This document shows, piece after piece, positions 23,124 through 32,211 of a DNA stretch of 38,899 nt; the stretch's first letter is position 1, and each line of letters opens with the position of its first letter. Source of the DNA: Geodermatophilus sp. DF01-2 (GTDB lineage Bacteria > Actinomycetota > Actinomycetes > Mycobacteriales > Geodermatophilaceae); contig NZ_SPQN01000035.1 in assembly GCF_004571065.1 (NCBI RefSeq), positions 1-38,899 of the forward strand, given 5' to 3'. Both the position numbers and the translations under genes were made by a program. The notes under the pieces are model-generated. The model ran no database searches. It saw only the letters and a program-made list of their open reading frames with translations, and was not told the origin of the DNA.

Positions 23124-24926
23124 ATGCGCCTCCACCGGACCACCTCCGCTTCCCCCCGCCGCCCGCTCCGGGCGCTGGCCGGGGGAGCGACCGCGCTCGC
23201 CCTCTCGCTGACGCTGCCGGTGGCGGCCGCGCGGGCCGACGAGCCGGCCGGCCAGGACACCGTCGTCGGCGAGCTCGTGCAGGCCTGGCCCGAGGTGGGC
23301 CAGGCCGGCCACGCCGTCGAGGCCGGCCACGAGGAGGCGGAGCACGAGGAGGCGGAGCACGAGGAGGCGGAGCACGGCGACGGCGGGCACGGGGCCGAGG
23401 TCGCCGAGGCGCCGCTGACCTGGGTGCAGAGCGCGTCCGGCGAGGCCGTCCGCGTGCCGACCGAGGCCGTCGACGGCCTGCCGGTCGGCTCGACCGTCGA
23501 GGTCACGGTGGGCGAGGAGCTCTCCGACGCCGCCGGCGAGGACGGTTACGAGCCGGCCCGGGACGTGCTCGACACCGAGCTGCTCGAGGAGGCGCCGAAG
23601 ACCAGCACCCCCCGGGTGGCCGGGCTGACCAACCAGGTCACCGTGGCGATGGCCGTCCCGGCCGGGGGCCAGGCGGACGGGACGACGCTGGCGCAGGTCG
23701 TCGCCGCCGTCGACGGCCCGGTCGCCGAGTTCTGGGCCGGGGAGACCGACGGCGCCGTCCGGCTCGGCGTGACCGCGGCCCACGACTGGGTGCAGACCGA
23801 CGCCGCCTGCGCGGATCCCACCGCGCTGTGGAACGAGGTCGCCGACCGCACCGGCTTCGTACCCGGGCCCGGCCGGCACCTGGTGGCCTACGTCAGCAGC
23901 CTGCCGCGGGACCTGCCCGGCTGCTCCTACGCACTCGGCCAGGTCGGCGCGGGGCCCGGCGCCGGCGGGCGGATCTACGTCCGCGACGTGCTGCCCTCGG
24001 TGATCGCGCACGAGCTGGGCCACAACTTCGGCCTCGGCCACTCCTCGGCGCACCAGTGCGACGGCGCGGTCGAGACCGGCGCCTGCCGCACCGCCCCCTA
24101 CCGCGACTACTACGACGTCATGGGCGCCTCCTGGAGCCGGCTCGGCTCGCTCAACGCCCCCCAGGCGGCGCAGCTGGGCGTGCTGCCCGCCTCGGCCCAG
24201 CTCGCGGTCCCCGCGGCCGGCCCGGCGACGACGGTCACCCTCGCCCCGCTGTCGGGTCGCGCCGGTACCCGGGCGGTCCGGCTGACCGACGCCGCCGGCG
24301 GCACCTACTGGCTGGAGCACCGTGCTGCCGCCGGTCGGGACGCCTGGCTCGACTCGGCCGACAACCGCTTCGGTCTGGAGTCCGGTGTGCTGCTGCGCCG
24401 CACCGGCGGGATGCCCGACACCGCCCTGCTGCTCGACGGCACGCCCAGTGCTGCCGCGGGCTGGGACGCCGACCTGCAGACGGCGCTGCCCGTGGGGGTG
24501 CCGGTGCCGGTGGCCGGCGGCGCGTTCACCGTCACCGTGGACGCCGTCACCGCGGCCGGGGCGACGCTCACCGTCACGCCCGCTCCCGGTGCCGCCGTCC
24601 CCGTGACCCCGCTGCCGGAGGGCGACCCCGCGCCCGAGGTCCTGGCCGCCGGCCCGGCCGGTGCGGTCCCGGCGCGGGAGGCTCCGGCGGACGTCGACAC
24701 CACGGCGGGTGCGCCGGGCGTCGTCCCGCCGGGGACGGCTCGCGCCCTGGACCCGGTGGGGACGCCGGCCGCCACCGACGCTGTGCCGGAGGCTGCGGTC
24801 GTGGCGGCGGCGCAGAGCTCCGCCGGTGGTCGGTGGGCCCTGGCGGCGCGCGCGGCCGGAGGCCTGGGCGTCGTCGCCGTCGCCGGCTGGGGGTTCGCCC
24901 GGATGCGGGTCCGCACCCGCTCCTGA
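23124..24926 (+). CDS. Membrane-anchored secreted zinc metalloprotease (metzincin-like) with His/Glu-rich repeat
   Basis: A cell-surface protease precursor of 600 residues. The signal peptide ends near ARADE (about residue 38). An N-terminal domain begins TVVGELVQAW and contains three perfect EEAEH repeats at residues 70-84. The catalytic domain has the extended zinc motif HELGHNFGLGH (296-306) and a Met-turn DVMG with Met333. The C-terminus is Pro/Ala-rich, followed by a hydrophobic helix (GGLGVVAVAGWGFA) and a basic tail RMRVRTRS, so it is probably anchored in the membrane with the protease outside. The ATG follows AGGGGGG. It is a tandem paralogue of the next gene, and both share the propeptide-like and catalytic domains. 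Substrate unknown; the HExxHxxGxxH motif places it among reprolysin-like proteases. Confidence 0.85.
   Translation: MRLHRTTSASPRRPLRALAGGATALALSLTLPVAAARADEPAGQDTVVGELVQAWPEVGQAGHAVEAGHEEAEHEEAEHEEAEHGDGGHGAEVAEAPLTWVQSASGEAVRVPTEAVDGLPVGSTVEVTVGEELSDAAGEDGYEPARDVLDTELLEEAPKTSTPRVAGLTNQVTVAMAVPAGGQADGTTLAQVVAAVDGPVAEFWAGETDGAVRLGVTAAHDWVQTDAACADPTALWNEVADRTGFVPGPGRHLVAYVSSLPRDLPGCSYALGQVGAGPGAGGRIYVRDVLPSVIAHELGHNFGLGHSSAHQCDGAVETGACRTAPYRDYYDVMGASWSRLGSLNAPQAAQLGVLPASAQLAVPAAGPATTVTLAPLSGRAGTRAVRLTDAAGGTYWLEHRAAAGRDAWLDSADNRFGLESGVLLRRTGGMPDTALLLDGTPSAAAGWDADLQTALPVGVPVPVAGGAFTVTVDAVTAAGATLTVTPAPGAAVPVTPLPEGDPAPEVLAAGPAGAVPAREAPADVDTTAGAPGVVPPGTARALDPVGTPAATDAVPEAAVVAAAQSSAGGRWALAARAAGGLGVVAVAGWGFARMRVRTRS
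23331..23375 (+). repeat. Three perfect 15-bp tandem repeats encoding EEAEH
   Basis: GAGGAGGCGGAGCAC occurs three times head to tail inside the N-terminal domain of the first protease. The encoded Glu/His run, extended by flanking GH pairs, could bind metal ions. Perfect identity at the DNA level suggests recent or ongoing copy-number change. Confidence 0.9.
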
Positions 24927-25010
24927 CGCCGGCCCCTCGTCCGGGTGAGGCCCTCAAGGCCCCAGCCGCGGACGCCGATGACAGAGGAGCCCCGCCGCAT
25001 TGGAGTCCTC

Positions 25011-28000
25011 GTGTCCGTTCAGCGCCGTCTGCCCCTCCGGCTCCTCGCCGCCGTCCCCGCCGTCGCCCTGCCGGTGTTGGTCGCATCGCCGGTCGGGGCG
25101 GAGGAGACCTCGGCCGCCGGGGACACCGTCGTGGGCGAGTTGGTGCAGGCGTGGGCCGAGCCGGAGGGTCCCGAGGAGGCGCACGGGCACGCGGACGACG
25201 AGCCGCTGAGCTGGATCGAGACCGACGCCGGCGACGCGGTGCGGGTCCCCACCGAGGACGTCGAGGGCATCGAGGTCGGCTCCGTCGTGGAGGTCACCCT
25301 CGGTGCGGAGAGCACCGACTCGTCCCCGGCCGAGGAGGGCCTCGCCCCGGCCATCGAGGTCGTGACCGCCGAGGTCGTCGAGGAGGCGTCGCCCGCCCCC
25401 TCGCTGTCGGGCGCGGCGGCGGGCATCACCAACGCCGTCACCGTCGTCATGACCGTTCCGGCCGGCGGCGCGGCGGACGGCACGGAACTCGCCGACGTCG
25501 TCGCCGCGGTCGACGGCCCGGTGGCGGACTTCTGGCGCGAGCAGAGCGACGGCGCGATCCAGGTGGGGGTCACGGCGTCGTCCGACTGGCACCGCTCGGC
25601 GTACGACTGCAGCGACCCGTACCGGCTGTGGAACGACGCCGCGGCCCACGCCGGCTGGTCGGGCGGCCCCGGGCGACACCTGCTGGTGTACCTTCCCGCG
25701 GACTCGCTCGGGTGCGCCTACGGCCTCGCGGAGGTCGGCGGCTCCATCGGCGCCGGCGGCCGGCTGTACGTGCAGGACACGGCTACCTCGCTGCTGGCCC
25801 ACGAGTTCGGGCACAACTTCGGTCTCGGCCACTCGTCGGCCCTCCAGTGCGACGGCACGCTGGACGGCGGGACCTGCCGCATCGCCGACTACCGCGACTA
25901 CTACGACGTCATGGGCGTCTCCTGGGAGCAGGTGGGCTCACTCACCGCCCCGCAGGCCGGCCGGATCGGCATCCTCCAGGAGGGACAGGTCCAGACGGTG
26001 ACCTCCGACGAGGCCGGGGGCGTCTACACGTTGTCCCCCGTCTCCGGCCGGGTGGGCACGCGAGCGCTGCGGCTCACCGGTCCCGACGGCTCGGTCCACT
26101 GGCTGGAGTACCGGCCGGCGCAGGGCCGGGACGCGTGGCTGGACAGCGCGGCCAACTGGCCGCGGCTGCAGTCCGGCGTCCTGCTGCGACGGGCCTCGAC
26201 CGGCAACAGCACGTCGCTGCTGCTCGACGGGACCCCGTCCAGGAGCAGCGCGTGGGGGAGCGACACGCAGGTGGCGCTCCCGCTCGGCCGAGGCGTCGCG
26301 GTGGCCGGTGACCGCTTCCTCGTCACCGTCGGCTCGGTGTCCTCGTCCGACGCGCAGGTCACCGTCACACCGATGTCCCCGATCACGACCGCGTACGTCG
26401 CCTCGGGCGGTGCCGCCGGTCCCCTGGGTGAGCCGACGGCGACGGAGACGTGCGGTCTGCGGGACGGCGGCTGCCTGCGCACCTACACCGGCGGGGCCAT
26501 CTACTGGTCACCGGCCACCGGCGCCCACCTGGTCACCGGCGAGATCCTCGACGCCTACCGGCGGGCCGGCGCGGAGGCCGGGCGCATCGGCTACCCGATC
26601 GCGGCCGCCTCGGCCATCGCCGGCGGCGGGCACGCGCAGGCATTCCGGCACGGCTCGATCTACTCGTCCCCCACGGCCGGGACGCACGCTGTGCCCGCCG
26701 CGTTCCTCGGCGCCTGGTGGGCCACCGGAGGCGTCTCCGGCCCGCTGGGGTACCCGACGTCCGGCCAGGAGGCGATCGCCACCGGTGGGGCGGTCGCGTT
26801 CGAGGGCGGCGCGGTCCACTGGTCGCCCGGCACGGGGGCCCGCGCGCTGCGGGGGCCGGTGCTCGACGCCTACACCCGCGCCGGCGGGGCGGCCGGGCCC
26901 CTGGGCTTCCCGATCAGCGGTGTGCTCACCGTTCCGGGCGGGACCGCCGCGGCCTTCCAGGGCGGGTCGGTCTACGAGTCGGCGGCCACCGGTGCCCATG
27001 TGGTGCGTGACGGCGTCCGGTCGGCGTGGTGGGCCACGGGCGGGGTGTCCGGCCCCCTGGGCTTCCCGACCAGCGACCACGCGGCCGTTCCCGGTGGCTT
27101 CGCCGCGGCCTTCCAGGGCGGGTCGGTCTACGAGTCGGCGGCCACCGGCGCGCACGCCGTGCGGGAGCCGATCCGCTCGGCGTGGTGGTCCGCCGGCGGG
27201 GTGTCCGGCCCGCTGGGCTTCCCGACGAGCGGCCTGCTCACCGTCCCCGGCGGGACGGCGCAGGCCTTCGCCGACGGCTCGGTCTACTCCTCTCCCAGGA
27301 CCGGGACGGCCGCCCTGCCGGCGCGCTACCTCGGGCCGTGGTGGGCGACCGGTGGGGTGACCGGACCGTTCGGGTTCCCGATCACCGGGGAGCTCACCGT
27401 CCCGGGTGGCACGGCCGTCGCCTTCCAGAACGGCTCGGTGTACGCATCCCCGGCCACGGGGGTCCACGCCGTCAGCGGATCCATCCGCAGCGCCTGGTGG
27501 GCGACGGGCGGGGTGTCCGGCCCCCTGGGCTTCCCGACGAGCGGGCTGCTCACCGTGCCCGGCGGGACGGCGCAGGCCTTCGCCGGAGGGTCGGTGTACT
27601 CCTCCGCGGCCGGGGGGACCCACGCGGTCCGGGCGGAGTTCCTCGGGCCGTGGTGGAGCACGGGCGGGGTGAGCGGCCCCATGGGTTTCCCCACGACCGG
27701 GCTGCTCATTGTCGACGGGGGTACCGCGCAGGCCTTCGCCAGCGGCTCGGTCTACGCCGCCAGCGGACAGCCGGCGCACGCCGTTCACGGCGCGACGCGA
27801 CAGGCCTGGTGGGCCCTCGGGGGGATCGGCGGTCCCTACGGCTTCCCCGTGGGGAGCACGACGTCGAGCGGCGAGCGCAGCTCCACCCGTTTCGCGGGCG
27901 GGTTGCTGGCCGGGTCGGCCGGACAGGTCCTGACGGTGGGCAACGACGTCCTGTCCGCCGTGGACCGTGTCGGAGGGCTGCGGGCGGTCGGGCTGCCGAT

Positions 28001-28394
28001 CGCTGCCGAAGGTGCGGTCCCCGGCGGCCGGGCCCAGGCCTTCGAGCGGGCGTCCGTCTACTGGAGCCCGTCCACCCGGGCGCAGGTCGTCAGCGGGCCG
28101 CTGCGCGCCGCCTGGTGGGCCTCGGGCGGAGTCACCGGGGTCCACGGCTTCCCCGTCAGCGACGTCACCGACGTCCCCGGCTCCACCGGCCCCGGCCAGT
28201 CCCTGACCTTCGCCGACGGCACGTCCTACTGGTCGGCGGCGACGGGCGCGCGCTTCGTCGCCACGGCGGTCGATGCGCCGTACACCAGCGGGGGCGGCCC
28301 GGCCTCGTCCCTCGGGTGGCCCGTGTCGGACACGTACTACGAGTCCTCGGGCCAGCAGCGCAACGACTTCCAGGGCGGCTTCCTCACCGATTGA
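25011..28394 (+). CDS. Secreted zinc metalloprotease with 13 C-terminal LGFP-type cell-wall repeats
   Basis: A large secreted protein of 1127 residues. It has a signal peptide (basic QRR, hydrophobic core, cleavage near VGAEE) and the same N-terminal TVVGELVQAW domain and catalytic domain as the preceding gene, with zinc motif HEFGHNFGLGH at 264-274 and Met-turn DVMG. From about residue 470 to the end there are 13 repeats of 52-56 residues, each with a PLGFP-like turn and a GSVY segment. LGFP repeats are found in corynebacterial surface proteins and are thought to bind the cell wall, so this protease is probably wall-associated. The GTG at 25011 has GGAG seven bases upstream. Its stop lies four bases from the convergent accA gene. 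Confidence 0.88.
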   Translation: MSVQRRLPLRLLAAVPAVALPVLVASPVGAEETSAAGDTVVGELVQAWAEPEGPEEAHGHADDEPLSWIETDAGDAVRVPTEDVEGIEVGSVVEVTLGAESTDSSPAEEGLAPAIEVVTAEVVEEASPAPSLSGAAAGITNAVTVVMTVPAGGAADGTELADVVAAVDGPVADFWREQSDGAIQVGVTASSDWHRSAYDCSDPYRLWNDAAAHAGWSGGPGRHLLVYLPADSLGCAYGLAEVGGSIGAGGRLYVQDTATSLLAHEFGHNFGLGHSSALQCDGTLDGGTCRIADYRDYYDVMGVSWEQVGSLTAPQAGRIGILQEGQVQTVTSDEAGGVYTLSPVSGRVGTRALRLTGPDGSVHWLEYRPAQGRDAWLDSAANWPRLQSGVLLRRASTGNSTSLLLDGTPSRSSAWGSDTQVALPLGRGVAVAGDRFLVTVGSVSSSDAQVTVTPMSPITTAYVASGGAAGPLGEPTATETCGLRDGGCLRTYTGGAIYWSPATGAHLVTGEILDAYRRAGAEAGRIGYPIAAASAIAGGGHAQAFRHGSIYSSPTAGTHAVPAAFLGAWWATGGVSGPLGYPTSGQEAIATGGAVAFEGGAVHWSPGTGARALRGPVLDAYTRAGGAAGPLGFPISGVLTVPGGTAAAFQGGSVYESAATGAHVVRDGVRSAWWATGGVSGPLGFPTSDHAAVPGGFAAAFQGGSVYESAATGAHAVREPIRSAWWSAGGVSGPLGFPTSGLLTVPGGTAQAFADGSVYSSPRTGTAALPARYLGPWWATGGVTGPFGFPITGELTVPGGTAVAFQNGSVYASPATGVHAVSGSIRSAWWATGGVSGPLGFPTSGLLTVPGGTAQAFAGGSVYSSAAGGTHAVRAEFLGPWWSTGGVSGPMGFPTTGLLIVDGGTAQAFASGSVYAASGQPAHAVHGATRQAWWALGGIGGPYGFPVGSTTSSGERSSTRFAGGLLAGSAGQVLTVGNDVLSAVDRVGGLRAVGLPIAAEGAVPGGRAQAFERASVYWSPSTRAQVVSGPLRAAWWASGGVTGVHGFPVSDVTDVPGSTGPGQSLTFADGTSYWSAATGARFVATAVDAPYTSGGGPASSLGWPVSDTYYESSGQQRNDFQGGFLTD
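26945..27148 (+). repeat. Near-identical LGFP repeat units (48-base exact match, 156-base period)
   Basis: Bases 26945-26992 and 27101-27148 are identical across 48 bases and exactly 52 codons apart. They encode the AAFQGGSVYESAATG segment of successive repeats. Other neighbouring units (27187-27275 and 27509-27585) are also almost identical. This indicates recent unit duplication or gene conversion within the array. Confidence 0.85.
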
Positions 28395-28398
28395 ACGG

Positions 28399-30159
28399 CT
28401 ACCCCGCGTCGGCGATGGTGCAGATGACCGCGCCGCTGGTGACCGTGGCACCCACCTCGGCGGACAGGCCGCTCACGGTGCCCGACTTGTGGGCGGTGAT
28501 CGGCTGCTCCATCTTCATCGCCTCGAGGACGACGACCAGGTCGCCCTCGGCCACGGTGTCCCCGTCGGAGACCGCGACCTTGACGATCGTCCCCTGCATC
28601 GGGCTGTTCAGGGAGTCGCCCGACGCCGCCGACCCGCCGTGCCCACCGCCCCGCTTGCGCGGCTTGCCCCCCCCAGCCGCGGCCGGGGCGCCCCCACCGG
28701 CGGCCAGACCCGCGGGCAGCGACACCTCCAGCCGGCGCCCACCGACCTCGACGACGACGGTCTGCCGGGGCTCCTCCTCGGCCCCCTCGGCCGGCGCGGC
28801 CGAGTACGGCGGGACCTGGTTGTCCCACTCGGTCTCGATCCAGCGGGTGTGCACGGTGAACGGCTCGGTCGTGAACGCCTCGTCGCGCACCACCGCCCGG
28901 TGGAACGGGACGACGGTGGGCATGCCCTCGACGACCAGCTCGTCCAGCGCGCGGCGGGCCCGCTGCAGCGCCTCCTCGCGGCTGGCCCCGGTGACGATCA
29001 GCTTGGCCAGCATCGAGTCGAACGCGCCGGCCACCTCGCCACCGGTCTCCACGCCGGAGTCCCAGCGCACGCCGGGACCTTGCGGGATCTCCAGCCGGGT
29101 CACCGGGCCGGGGGCGGGCATGAAGTTGCGCCCGGCATCCTCGGCGTTGATCCGGAACTCGATGCTGTGCCCGCGCGGGGTCGGGTCCTCGGTGATCTCG
29201 AGCGGGAGGCCGTCGGCGATGCGGAACTGCTGGCGGACCAGGTCGATGCCGCTGGTCTCCTCGCTGACCGGGTGCTCGACCTGCAGCCGGGTGTTGACCT
29301 CGAGGAAGGAGATCGAGCCGTCGGCGCCCACAAGGTACTCCACGGTGCCGGCGCCGGAGTAGCCGGCCTCCCGGCAGATCGCCTTGGCCGACTCGTGGAT
29401 GCGCGCGCGCTGCTCGTCGGTGAGGAACGGCGCGGGCGCCTCCTCGACCAGCTTCTGGTTGCGCCGCTGCAGCGAGCAGTCCCGGGTGCCGACGACGACC
29501 ACGTTGCCGTGGGTGTCGGCCAGCACCTGCGCCTCCACGTGCCGCGGCTTGTCGAGGAAGCGCTCGACGAAGCACTCGCCCCGGCCGAAGGCCGACACGG
29601 CCTCGCGGACGGCGGAGTCGAACAGCTCGGGGATCTCCTCCGTGGTGCGGGCGACCTTGAGGCCGCGGCCGCCACCGCCGAACGCCGCCTTGATGGCGAC
29701 CGGGAGGCCGTGCTCCTCGGCGAAGGCGACGACCTCGTCGGCGCCGCCCACCGGGTCCTTGGTGCCGGGCACCAGTGGTGCGCCGGCGCGGGTCGCGATG
29801 TGCCGGGCGGCCACCTTGTCGCCGAGGTCGATGATCGACTGCGGTGAGGGGCCGATCCAGGTCAGCCCGGCGTCGAGAACCGCCTGGGCGAAGTCGGCGT
29901 TCTCGGACAGGAAGCCGTACCCGGGGTGGACGGCGTCGGCGCCGGACCGCTTCGCCGCATCGAGGATCTTGTCGATCACCAGGTAGGAGTCACCGGGCGT
30001 CGTCCCCCCGAGGGCGAAGGCCTCGTCGGCGACCCGGACGTGCAACGCGTCGCGGTCGGGCTCGGCGTACACCGCGACACTGGTCAGCCCCGCGTCCTTA
30101 CAGGCGCGGGCCACCCGGACCGCGATCTCGCCGCGGTTGGCGATCAGGACCTTCTGCAC
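28399..30159 (-). CDS. accA: Acyl-CoA carboxylase alpha subunit (biotin carboxylase plus biotin carrier, AccA3-like)
   Basis: Carboxylates its own biotin with ATP and bicarbonate for acetyl- or propionyl-CoA carboxylase. The 586-residue protein has the N-terminal [13 protein letters not shown], the ATP-grasp glycine loop GGGGRG (161-166), the catalytic [12 protein letters not shown] (287-298), a linker rich in Gly/Ala/Pro/Lys, and the carrier domain with biotin acceptor Lys549 in EAMKMEQ. The GTG start has a GGAGGG ribosome binding site. A TACAGT hexamer at 30194-30189 is a likely -10. It is separated from accD and accE by maf and a sulfotransferase, all on the same strand. BirA nearby would attach the biotin. 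Confidence 0.95.
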   Translation of the reverse strand: MQKVLIANRGEIAVRVARACKDAGLTSVAVYAEPDRDALHVRVADEAFALGGTTPGDSYLVIDKILDAAKRSGADAVHPGYGFLSENADFAQAVLDAGLTWIGPSPQSIIDLGDKVAARHIATRAGAPLVPGTKDPVGGADEVVAFAEEHGLPVAIKAAFGGGGRGLKVARTTEEIPELFDSAVREAVSAFGRGECFVERFLDKPRHVEAQVLADTHGNVVVVGTRDCSLQRRNQKLVEEAPAPFLTDEQRARIHESAKAICREAGYSGAGTVEYLVGADGSISFLEVNTRLQVEHPVSEETSGIDLVRQQFRIADGLPLEITEDPTPRGHSIEFRINAEDAGRNFMPAPGPVTRLEIPQGPGVRWDSGVETGGEVAGAFDSMLAKLIVTGASREEALQRARRALDELVVEGMPTVVPFHRAVVRDEAFTTEPFTVHTRWIETEWDNQVPPYSAAPAEGAEEEPRQTVVVEVGGRRLEVSLPAGLAAGGGAPAAAGGGKPRKRGGGHGGSAASGDSLNSPMQGTIVKVAVSDGDTVAEGDLVVVLEAMKMEQPITAHKSGTVSGLSAEVGATVTSGAVICTIADAG

Positions 30160-30188
30160 CGGTGCCCTCCCTCGTGTGGACCGTCCGG

Positions 30189-30194
30189 ACTGTA
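30189..30194 (-). promoter_or_regulatory. Candidate -10 element for accA
   Basis: TACAGT on the minus strand lies 29 bases before the accA GTG and gives a short leader that contains GGAGGG. The hexamer overlaps an inverted repeat GACTG-N4-CAGTC (30188-30201) that could be an operator. Confidence 0.4.
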
Positions 30195-30255
30195 GCCAGT
30201 CGGGAGGGTCGCGATGCCAACCAGGGGAGGTCCCGACGCCTGTCGAGCGGCGGCC

Positions 30256-31503
30256 TCAGCCCGGCGTCGCGACCCGTGTGGGAGGCCGACGTGCGAGAGA
30301 GCGCGCCTGCTGCAGCCAGCGGCGCAGTCCCACGCCCTGGAGGTTCCCGCGATCGCGCGGGGCGACGAAGGCGGCGTCGGCGTCGACGAGGATGGCCGGG
30401 TCGGTGTCGGACACTTCCGCCTCCGGTGCGGGGGGAGGTGCAGCCGGGAGTGCCTCCGGCACCGGGACCAGTGCGATCAGGGCGTCCAGGGCGGCGTCGA
30501 GGAGGTCGCCTGCCTCGGGCGTCCGGTCGACCTCCTCGCGGCGGGACTCGGCGACGAGCAGGTCGTCGACGTCGCCCACCACGTGGAAGTCCAGACCGGC
30601 CAGCTCGTCCAGCATGACGTCCGCACGGGCGGCGGCCCAGTCACGGACGTCGGCCGGCAGGGTCAGGGGCACCGCGCCTTCCCGTGCGGGGAGGGCGACG
30701 CGCCCGAGCAGATGGGTGATCCGCGCCTCGTGCACCGGCCACTCCAGGTCGTCACCCAACCGCTCGTTGAGCCGGCGCAGCAGCTCGCTCTCGACCTGCC
30801 CGAGCGACTGATTGCGGCGTCCCTCGGGCAGGGAGGCGAGCGCCGGGTCGACGTCGAGGACCTCGGCGAAGCGCTCCCAGAGGAGGGCCGGGTCGGTCCC
30901 TGCAGGAGGGACGGTCACCAGGTGCACCCGGGACGGCGGCAGCGTGGCTCCCCATCGGCGCAGCAGCGCGGGCAGGTCCTGGCGCAACCAGAACTCGGTG
31001 GCGTAGCCGTCCTCGTCCCCGACGGGGTGGTACGGAGCCCCGCTGCGGCGCGATCCCGGGCAGACGATGTCGAGGTAGTGCGGGAACGGCATCGGGCTGC
31101 GGTTCTTGACGTTCTCCTGCCAGACGGCGGGCAGCGTCCGGGACAGGTCGCGGGCGGTGACGACGACGTGCACCTCGGCGAAGTCGAGGTCGGCCAGGGC
31201 GGCGGCTGCCTGGTCCGCAGTGAGGTCGCCGAACAGCTCGTGCGAGATGACCGTCGTCCCCTCGTGGTCACGGGCCGCGGTCACCAACCGGGACCACGCG
31301 CCAGGGACATCCGGGTCCACCCATCCGTGGAAGCTCTCCCGCTTGGCGTCGAGGGCCGCGTGGAAGTGGGCGCCTGGATGGTCCCCGGGGTAGGACACGC
31401 CGGCCTGTGCCAGGGCGGGCCGCGACGCCCACATCAGGTCCTGGAGGTAGGTCGTGCCGGACTTGGGTGTCCCGACGTGGAGGACGACGCGCTGCGAACT
31501 CAC
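30256..31503 (-). CDS. Sulfotransferase family protein
   Basis: A probable PAPS-dependent sulfotransferase of about 415 residues. The N-terminal HVGTPKSGTTYLQ (residues 9-21) is the 5'-phosphosulfate loop. HVVVTARDLSRTLPAVWQE matches the 3'-phosphate-binding strand and helix, and the sequence around LLRRWG and VHLVTVPP fits the core fold. After about residue 310 there is an acidic, Ala/Pro-rich tail followed by a basic RRWLQQARSLARRPP end that is not part of the enzyme domain. The GTG at 31503 is chosen because the conserved loop follows closely; a GTG at 31521 would add six residues. It occupies the place between maf and accA where mycobacteria carry sseA. The acceptor is unknown. Confidence 0.75.
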   Translation of the reverse strand: MSSQRVVLHVGTPKSGTTYLQDLMWASRPALAQAGVSYPGDHPGAHFHAALDAKRESFHGWVDPDVPGAWSRLVTAARDHEGTTVISHELFGDLTADQAAAALADLDFAEVHVVVTARDLSRTLPAVWQENVKNRSPMPFPHYLDIVCPGSRRSGAPYHPVGDEDGYATEFWLRQDLPALLRRWGATLPPSRVHLVTVPPAGTDPALLWERFAEVLDVDPALASLPEGRRNQSLGQVESELLRRLNERLGDDLEWPVHEARITHLLGRVALPAREGAVPLTLPADVRDWAAARADVMLDELAGLDFHVVGDVDDLLVAESRREEVDRTPEAGDLLDAALDALIALVPVPEALPAAPPPAPEAEVSDTDPAILVDADAAFVAPRDRGNLQGVGLRRWLQQARSLARRPPTRVATPG

Positions 31504-31602
31504 CCCCTGAGGGTCGTACACTGCGACGGCCGAGGACGGATTGCACGGGGTGTCCGTGACTGGTGGGGCGGGCGGGACGCACGGGGTGCGAACCGGTTCG
31601 TC

Positions 31603-32211
31603 TCAGCGGCGCCACAGGTCCGTGATGGTCAGCCCGAGTCTGCCGAGCTGGGTGCGGAGCGTGGCCAGCGACAGCCCGACGACGGCCGCCGGGTCGCCGT
31701 CCACCCGGCGGACGAAGGGTGCGCCGAGCCCGTCGAGGGTGAACGCGCCGGCCACGGCCAGCGGCTCGCCGGTCGCCAGGTAGGCCTCGATCTCCTGCGG
31801 GGTCGGGGTGGCGAAGTGCACGACGGTGGAGACGACGGCGACGTCCCGGCTGACCACCTGGCCGTCCTGGACGTCGAAGAGCGCCTGGCCGGTGTGCAGC
31901 ACGCCGCTCCTGCCGCTCATGCGCTGCCAGCGGTCGCGGGCGTCGTGCGCGTCGGCCGGCTTGCCCAGCGGTTGTCCGCGGAACTCCAGCAGCGAGTCGG
32001 CGCCGACGATCAGTGCGTCGGTCTCCTTCCCGGCGACGGCCTTGGCCTTGGCGGCGGCCAGCAGCGCGACCTGTTCGCCGACCCGCGCGGCCTGGACGGC
32101 CGATTCGTCGACCTCGCTGACGACGACCTCGGGCGTGAGCCCGGCCTGGCGCATCAGGGCCAGGCGAGCCGGGGACGCCGAGGCCAGCACGAGCCGGCGA
32201 TCCACGCTCAT
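31603..32211 (-). CDS. maf: Maf-family nucleotide pyrophosphatase
   Basis: Hydrolyses non-canonical or modified nucleoside triphosphates to monophosphates and is implicated in septum control. The 202-residue protein has the family start LVLASASPAR, the VSEVDES segment, the catalytic GADSLLEF and GKPADAHDA motifs, and the AGAFTLDGLGAPFV C-terminal stretch. Its ATG overlaps the accE stop (ATGA), so it is translated with the carboxylase genes. The order accD-accE-maf is the same as in mycobacteria. A 12-base palindrome CGAACCGGTTCG (31589-31600) follows the gene. Confidence 0.92.
   Translation of the reverse strand: MSVDRRLVLASASPARLALMRQAGLTPEVVVSEVDESAVQAARVGEQVALLAAAKAKAVAGKETDALIVGADSLLEFRGQPLGKPADAHDARDRWQRMSGRSGVLHTGQALFDVQDGQVVSRDVAVVSTVVHFATPTPQEIEAYLATGEPLAVAGAFTLDGLGAPFVRRVDGDPAAVVGLSLATLRTQLGRLGLTITDLWRR

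Noticed and set aside
24945-25010. Upstream ATG starts for the LGFP protease
   Set aside because: They would place a polar, Pro/Arg-rich stretch before the signal peptide and lack a ribosome binding site. The GTG at 25011 has GGAG at proper spacing and begins the signal peptide directly.
26421-28320. CRISPR-like periodic repeats
   Set aside because: The 156-base period equals 52 codons, the frame is uninterrupted and the units encode LGFP motifs, so this is a protein repeat array.
31543-31588. Direct repeat GCACGGGGTG (31543-31552 and 31579-31588) between maf and the sulfotransferase gene
   Set aside because: Ten-base GC-rich repeats are expected by chance in this composition, and no promoter elements support a role.
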